Source of the DNA: Nonlabens sp. Hel1_33_55
GTDB lineage: Bacteria; Bacteroidota; Bacteroidia; Flavobacteriales; Flavobacteriaceae
NCBI RefSeq assembly: GCF_900101765.1
Contig: NZ_LT627735.1
Span: 2,511,501 to 2,575,500, forward strand
Length of the DNA: 64,000 nt
Reading direction: 5' to 3'
This document shows, in pieces, positions 61,025 through 64,000 of this stretch; position 1 is the first letter of the stretch, and every line of letters begins with the position of its first letter. The notes under the pieces are model-generated. The model searched no databases. It worked only from the letters and a program-made list of their open reading frames with translations, and was not told the DNA's origin. A program made the position numbers and the translations under genes.

Positions 61025-62020
61025 TTAGGCTTTAACGAGTTTGTTTTTGATCAAATACTCGGCTATCTGCACCGCATTAGTAGCAGCACCTTTTCTCAAG
61101 TTGTCAGACACGATCCACATGTTAAGGGCATTTGCCGCAGAATGATCTCTTCTTATACGACCCACAAAAACGTCATCTTTCCCATGAGCCATGAGTGGCA
61201 TAGGGTACAAGTTCACATCTGTATTGTCTTGAACGGTTACGCCATCCGTATCTGCAAGTATCGCACGTACTTCAGACTCTGTAAAGTCATTGTGGAACTC
61301 TACATTCACAGACTCTGAATGTCCACCAACAACAGGAATTCTAACAGCGGTTGCAGTAACTGCTATGGTCTTATCGTCTAATATTTTTTGAGTCTCACGA
61401 ACTAATTTGAGCTCCTCTTTAGTGTATCCATTTTCTTCAAAGACATCACAATGAGGCAATGCATTCCTGTGGATCTGGTATGGATATGCCATCTCGCCTT
61501 TAGTGTCAGTATATTCATTTTCTAATTGCTTGACAGCCTTAACACCAGTACCGGTTATGGATTGATAGGTTGAGATCACCAGTCTTTTTATCCCATATTT
61601 TTTGTGAAGAGGTGCAAGTGCCATTACTAACTGTATCGTGGAGCAGTTAGGATTTGCAATAATTTTGTCAGTTACAGTAAGCTGGTCTGCATTGATTTCT
61701 GGAACGACCAATCTTTTTTCGGCATCCATGCGCCATGCGCTGGAATTATCAATTACTGTTGTACCTACCGCAGCAAATTTGGGAGCATGTTCTAGACTCA
61801 CGCCACCACCAGCAGAAAATAAAGCAATTGCTGGCTTCATATCAATGGCATCCTGCATGCTTACAACCTTATAGGATTTGCCTTTGAAAGATACTTCAGT
61901 ACCAACAGATTTTTCTGAAGCTACTGGGATCAACTCAGTTATATCAAGATTACGTTCTTCAAGAACTTTGAGCATCACCTGACCTACCATGCCAGTAACG
62001 CCTACAACAGCTATTTTCAT
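61025..62020 (-). CDS. asd: Aspartate-semialdehyde dehydrogenase
   Basis: Start MKIAVVGVTGMVGQVMLKVL at 62020 gives 331 residues; the frame upstream runs into the promoter element. It has the NADP-binding GVTGMVGQ loop, active-site Cys in IANPNCSTIQLV (about 128), and the catalytic His region in VPVVGGHSESV. It makes aspartate semialdehyde for lysine, threonine, methionine and diaminopimelate. Confidence 0.96.
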   Translation of the reverse strand: MKIAVVGVTGMVGQVMLKVLEERNLDITELIPVASEKSVGTEVSFKGKSYKVVSMQDAIDMKPAIALFSAGGGVSLEHAPKFAAVGTTVIDNSSAWRMDAEKRLVVPEINADQLTVTDKIIANPNCSTIQLVMALAPLHKKYGIKRLVISTYQSITGTGVKAVKQLENEYTDTKGEMAYPYQIHRNALPHCDVFEENGYTKEELKLVRETQKILDDKTIAVTATAVRIPVVGGHSESVNVEFHNDFTESEVRAILADTDGVTVQDNTDVNLYPMPLMAHGKDDVFVGRIRRDHSAANALNMWIVSDNLRKGAATNAVQIAEYLIKNKLVKA

Positions 62021-62040
62021 TAGTTCAAAATTTAAGTTCG

Positions 62041-62048
62041 CAAATGTA
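62041..62048 (-). promoter_or_regulatory. -7 promoter element of asd
   Basis: The reverse strand reads TACATTTG (TAnnTTTG), 20 nt before the asd start; it supports the shorter start. Confidence 0.55.
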
Positions 62049-62094
62049 AGTGTCAATGATTTATAAACCCAATAGTTACGGTTTTTAAGAATCG

Positions 62095-62124
62095 AAAAAG
62101 CCGCTTCTGGAAGAAACGGCTTTT
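62095..62124. terminator. Hairpin terminator after mscL
   Basis: AAAAGCCG / CGGCTTTT stem with inner TTCT/AGAA pairing; A/T-rich on both sides. Confidence 0.75.
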
Positions 62125-62146
62125 AAACTATGATAGGAATATGGGA

Positions 62147-62560
62147 TTAGTTTTTTGCTCTAATCGCATCTCTAATTTCTACAAGTAGCTCTTCTTGAGT
62201 TGGACCTTTTGGAGCTGCAGGAGCAGGCTCCTCTTTTTTCTTGGTTTTGTTGTAGGCACGAACGATCATAAATAGTACAAATCCTACAATGATCAAGTTG
62301 ATAATCGTGTTGATCCATTCTCCATAAAGAATAGCGTTTTCTGCAACTTCAACAGTACCGTCAGCAGCAACTACGGCCTCGCTCAATACAACCTTGAACT
62401 CAGAGAAATCTGTACCACCTGTAAAGTGCCCTACAATAGGCATCATGATCAACTTCACAAATCCGTTTACTACAAGTGCTGTAGCACCGGCAAGCAATAC
62501 AGCTACCGCTAGATCGATGACGTTACCTGTCATGATAAAATTCTTAAATTCTTTAAGCAT
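62147..62560 (-). CDS. mscL: Large-conductance mechanosensitive channel
   Basis: A 137-residue protein: KEFKNFIMTGNVIDLAVAVLLAGATALVVNGFV is the first pore helix region, a periplasmic loop (about 55-85) follows, then the second helix (WINTIINLIIVGFVLFMIVRAY) and a C-terminal bundle (QEELLVEIRDAI). It opens under membrane tension to release solutes. It stands alone between alr and asd. Confidence 0.95.
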   Translation of the reverse strand: MLKEFKNFIMTGNVIDLAVAVLLAGATALVVNGFVKLIMMPIVGHFTGGTDFSEFKVVLSEAVVAADGTVEVAENAILYGEWINTIINLIIVGFVLFMIVRAYNKTKKKEEPAPAAPKGPTQEELLVEIRDAIRAKN

Positions 62561-62677
62561 AATTAATTTGGTTTAATGGTTAAGCTGCTAAAAATAATTC
62601 ATTAACAGATATTTAAGAAAACATAATTGTAAGAATGTAGCTGCTATTAGATAATCTGTAAGAAATAATCGCTGTAG

Positions 62678-63781
62678 TTATCCCATATAATAACGTGGCA
62701 CCCTATTCTGAATACCGGTCAATAATTCATAAGAGATCGTACCGGCTTTTTCTGCCATATCTCTGGCTGGATGGTCTTTATCAAATAGAACCACCTCATC
62801 ACCAATTTTGCAATCAATGCCTGTAATGTCAATCATAAACATGTCCATGCATATAATTCCCAACGCAGGCGCCCATTTCCCGTTGACCCTAACGCTGGAC
62901 TTCCCATAACCATATATGCGGTTGATACCATCACCATGACCTAACGGTATAACGGCATAATCCATATCTGTTTCTGCTATATGACTGCGATTGTAGCTCA
63001 CACTTTCACCTTTTTTGATATGCCTTATTTGTGAAATGTTTGATTTGAGTGACCCTATTGGGCGCAAATCAGCATCAAATTTTAGATCATTTCCATAACC
63101 ATAAAGCCCTATTCCAGAACGCACCATATTATAATGGCCGTCGTTATAATTGAGAATTCCACTTGTGTTATCTGTATGACGTAAGCATTTGTAACCCAAA
63201 AGTTCTTCAAATTGATTTGATAGATGCTCAAAACTTTTGATCTGACCCATTGTGAAATCCCTCTCATTTAAATCCTCACTCGCAGCTAGGTGAGACTGTA
63301 GGCCACGTACTTTGACAACTGCTGTACCGTTTAGTAATTCTATGCATTTTGGCACGTCGTTAGGGTCTATACCTAAACGGTTCATTCCTGTGTTGAACTC
63401 TAGATGGATGGGATATGATTTTTGGGAGTTCGCTTTCGCGAAAGCGATAAAGGCTTCCAGCATCTCCACACTATAAATTACCGGTTCCAAGCAACGATCT
63501 ATGCAAGTCTGTAACGTATGTTGTTGTGCATGTAAAACCAAAATAGGTTTTGTAATTCCAGCATCACGTAGCACAACGCCTTCTTCCACATAGGCAACGG
63601 CAAAATAATCCGTTCCCAACTCTTGAAGCTTCTGGGCAACTGGAACAACGCCATGGCCATAAGCATTTGCTTTGACAACGCTCATAAATAGCGTGTCCTC
63701 TGGAATTTTAGATTTTAAATATTGAAAATTATGCGCGAGTGCGGTTAGGTCAACTTCAAGTCTAGTGCCTGTAAGTGCCAT
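62678..63781 (-). CDS. alr: Alanine racemase
   Basis: A 367-residue PLP enzyme: VVKANAYGHG (PLP lysine, about 38), MNRLGIDP, DNTSGIL and the C-terminal ligands in NRVPRYYMG region; MDMFMIDITG and RSGIGLYGY are further signatures. It makes D-alanine for peptidoglycan. The start abuts the tdk stop with no gap. A palindrome copy is read IAFAKANS at about residues 112-119. Confidence 0.95.
   Translation of the reverse strand: MALTGTRLEVDLTALAHNFQYLKSKIPEDTLFMSVVKANAYGHGVVPVAQKLQELGTDYFAVAYVEEGVVLRDAGITKPILVLHAQQHTLQTCIDRCLEPVIYSVEMLEAFIAFAKANSQKSYPIHLEFNTGMNRLGIDPNDVPKCIELLNGTAVVKVRGLQSHLAASEDLNERDFTMGQIKSFEHLSNQFEELLGYKCLRHTDNTSGILNYNDGHYNMVRSGIGLYGYGNDLKFDADLRPIGSLKSNISQIRHIKKGESVSYNRSHIAETDMDYAVIPLGHGDGINRIYGYGKSSVRVNGKWAPALGIICMDMFMIDITGIDCKIGDEVVLFDKDHPARDMAEKAGTISYELLTGIQNRVPRYYMG
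63431..63446. repeat. Iterated palindrome copy 20 (inside alr)
   Basis: CGCTTTCGCGAAAGCG, perfect; read A-F-A-K-A. Confidence 0.95.
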
Positions 63782-64000
63782 TTAGGAGCCGGTTTTATTC
63801 TTTATTTCTTGAGCGTCATTCACGGCGATATCTTTTACCTTACTTGTAAGCATCGCTTTGTAGTAGGCGCCGCGACTTAAAGGTTCATATTCCTGATGTT
63901 CACCCAGGACGACCACACTTTCATCATTTGACTTACGGTAGCTGTATTGTGCGAGATTGCCTGTGCGCGTGCATACGGCATGGACTTTAGTAACATATTC
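63782..64000 (-). CDS. tdk: Thymidine kinase, C-terminal part (cut by window edge)
   Basis: The reverse strand is open from the window edge to TAA at 63782-63784 (72 residues). It reads EYVTKVHAVCTRTGNLAQYS and then VVVLGEHQEYEPLSRGAYYK, the C-terminal zinc/lasso region of type II thymidine kinase. Only one of the usual zinc cysteines is seen in this part. It phosphorylates thymidine for salvage. The alr ATG follows its stop directly, so the two are cotranscribed. Confidence 0.85.
   Translation of the reverse strand, partial: EYVTKVHAVCTRTGNLAQYSYRKSNDESVVVLGEHQEYEPLSRGAYYKAMLTSKVKDIAVNDAQEIKNKTGS

Overview
The window is a piece of chromosome from a marine-type member of the Flavobacteriaceae (Bacteroidota). 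The closest resemblance I recognise is to Nonlabens or Dokdonia, but that is an impression from gene content and repeats, not a search result. Supporting signs are promoters with the Bacteroidota -7 element TAnnTTTG, TonB-dependent outer-membrane receptors, a type IX secretion sorting tail, a PID-type C-terminal sorting tail, a DUF4175 giant membrane protein next to ybeY, and the order pdxA, DUF177, rpmF, fabH, accB, accC. The DNA is moderately AT-rich. No prophage, insertion sequence, CRISPR array or rRNA operon is visible.

Layout. 0-10.7 kb: the start of pgk, holB, a methyltransferase, mnmG bracketed by two parS sites, ybeY, the DUF4175 protein and gltX. 10.7-21.2 kb: an outer-membrane protein, an SPFH protein, a YtxH/holin-like/DUF6327 stress-type operon, glnS, folB, tRNA-Cys, a LysE-type exporter, small lipoproteins and rnr. 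21.2-22.3 kb: a long AT-rich non-coding stretch between divergent rnr and rpiB, with a group of DnaA-box-like 9-mers; it is a candidate replication origin. 22.3-28.3 kb: rpiB and small genes, a cation diffusion facilitator, then an arsenic resistance cluster (ACR3 pump, ArsC-like phosphatase, DUF6428, two lipoproteins, ArsR). 28.4-33.4 kb: an OmpA-type protein, an S41 protease, rnpA and an M1 peptidase. 33.5-36.8 kb: mce, a CAT-anticodon tRNA followed by two extra copies of its own 3' end, rbfA and a LolC/FtsX-type permease. 36.8-47.4 kb: dusB, an outer-membrane receptor, lepA, a cation/proton antiporter, an MBL hydrolase and an S8 peptidase lipoprotein. 47.6-53.5 kb: a PID-CTERM mini-protein, ribE, pdxA and the fatty-acid synthesis initiation genes. 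53.5-64 kb: a TPR-like protein, a TonB receptor, an ABC ATPase, prolyl oligopeptidase, a T9SS-sorted protein, asd, mscL, alr and the end of tdk.

The most striking signal is a 14-16 bp perfect palindrome, GCTTTCGCGAAAGC (usually CGCTTTCGCGAAAGCG), present 18 times exactly plus twice with one mismatch, about once every 3.2 kb. It lies both in intergenic DNA and inside unrelated essential genes, where it is always read as A-F-A-K-A or L-S-R-K. By chance a given 14-mer is expected far less than once here. It resembles in behaviour the HIP1 palindrome of cyanobacteria and may mark a genome-wide DNA-level system (methylation, chromosome organisation or DNA uptake). Other points of note are a set of five genes with TAnnTTTG placed exactly 4 nt before the ATG (probable leaderless mRNAs), an intergenic repeat family of about 100-120 bp in five copies, and the tandem tRNA-tail repeat.
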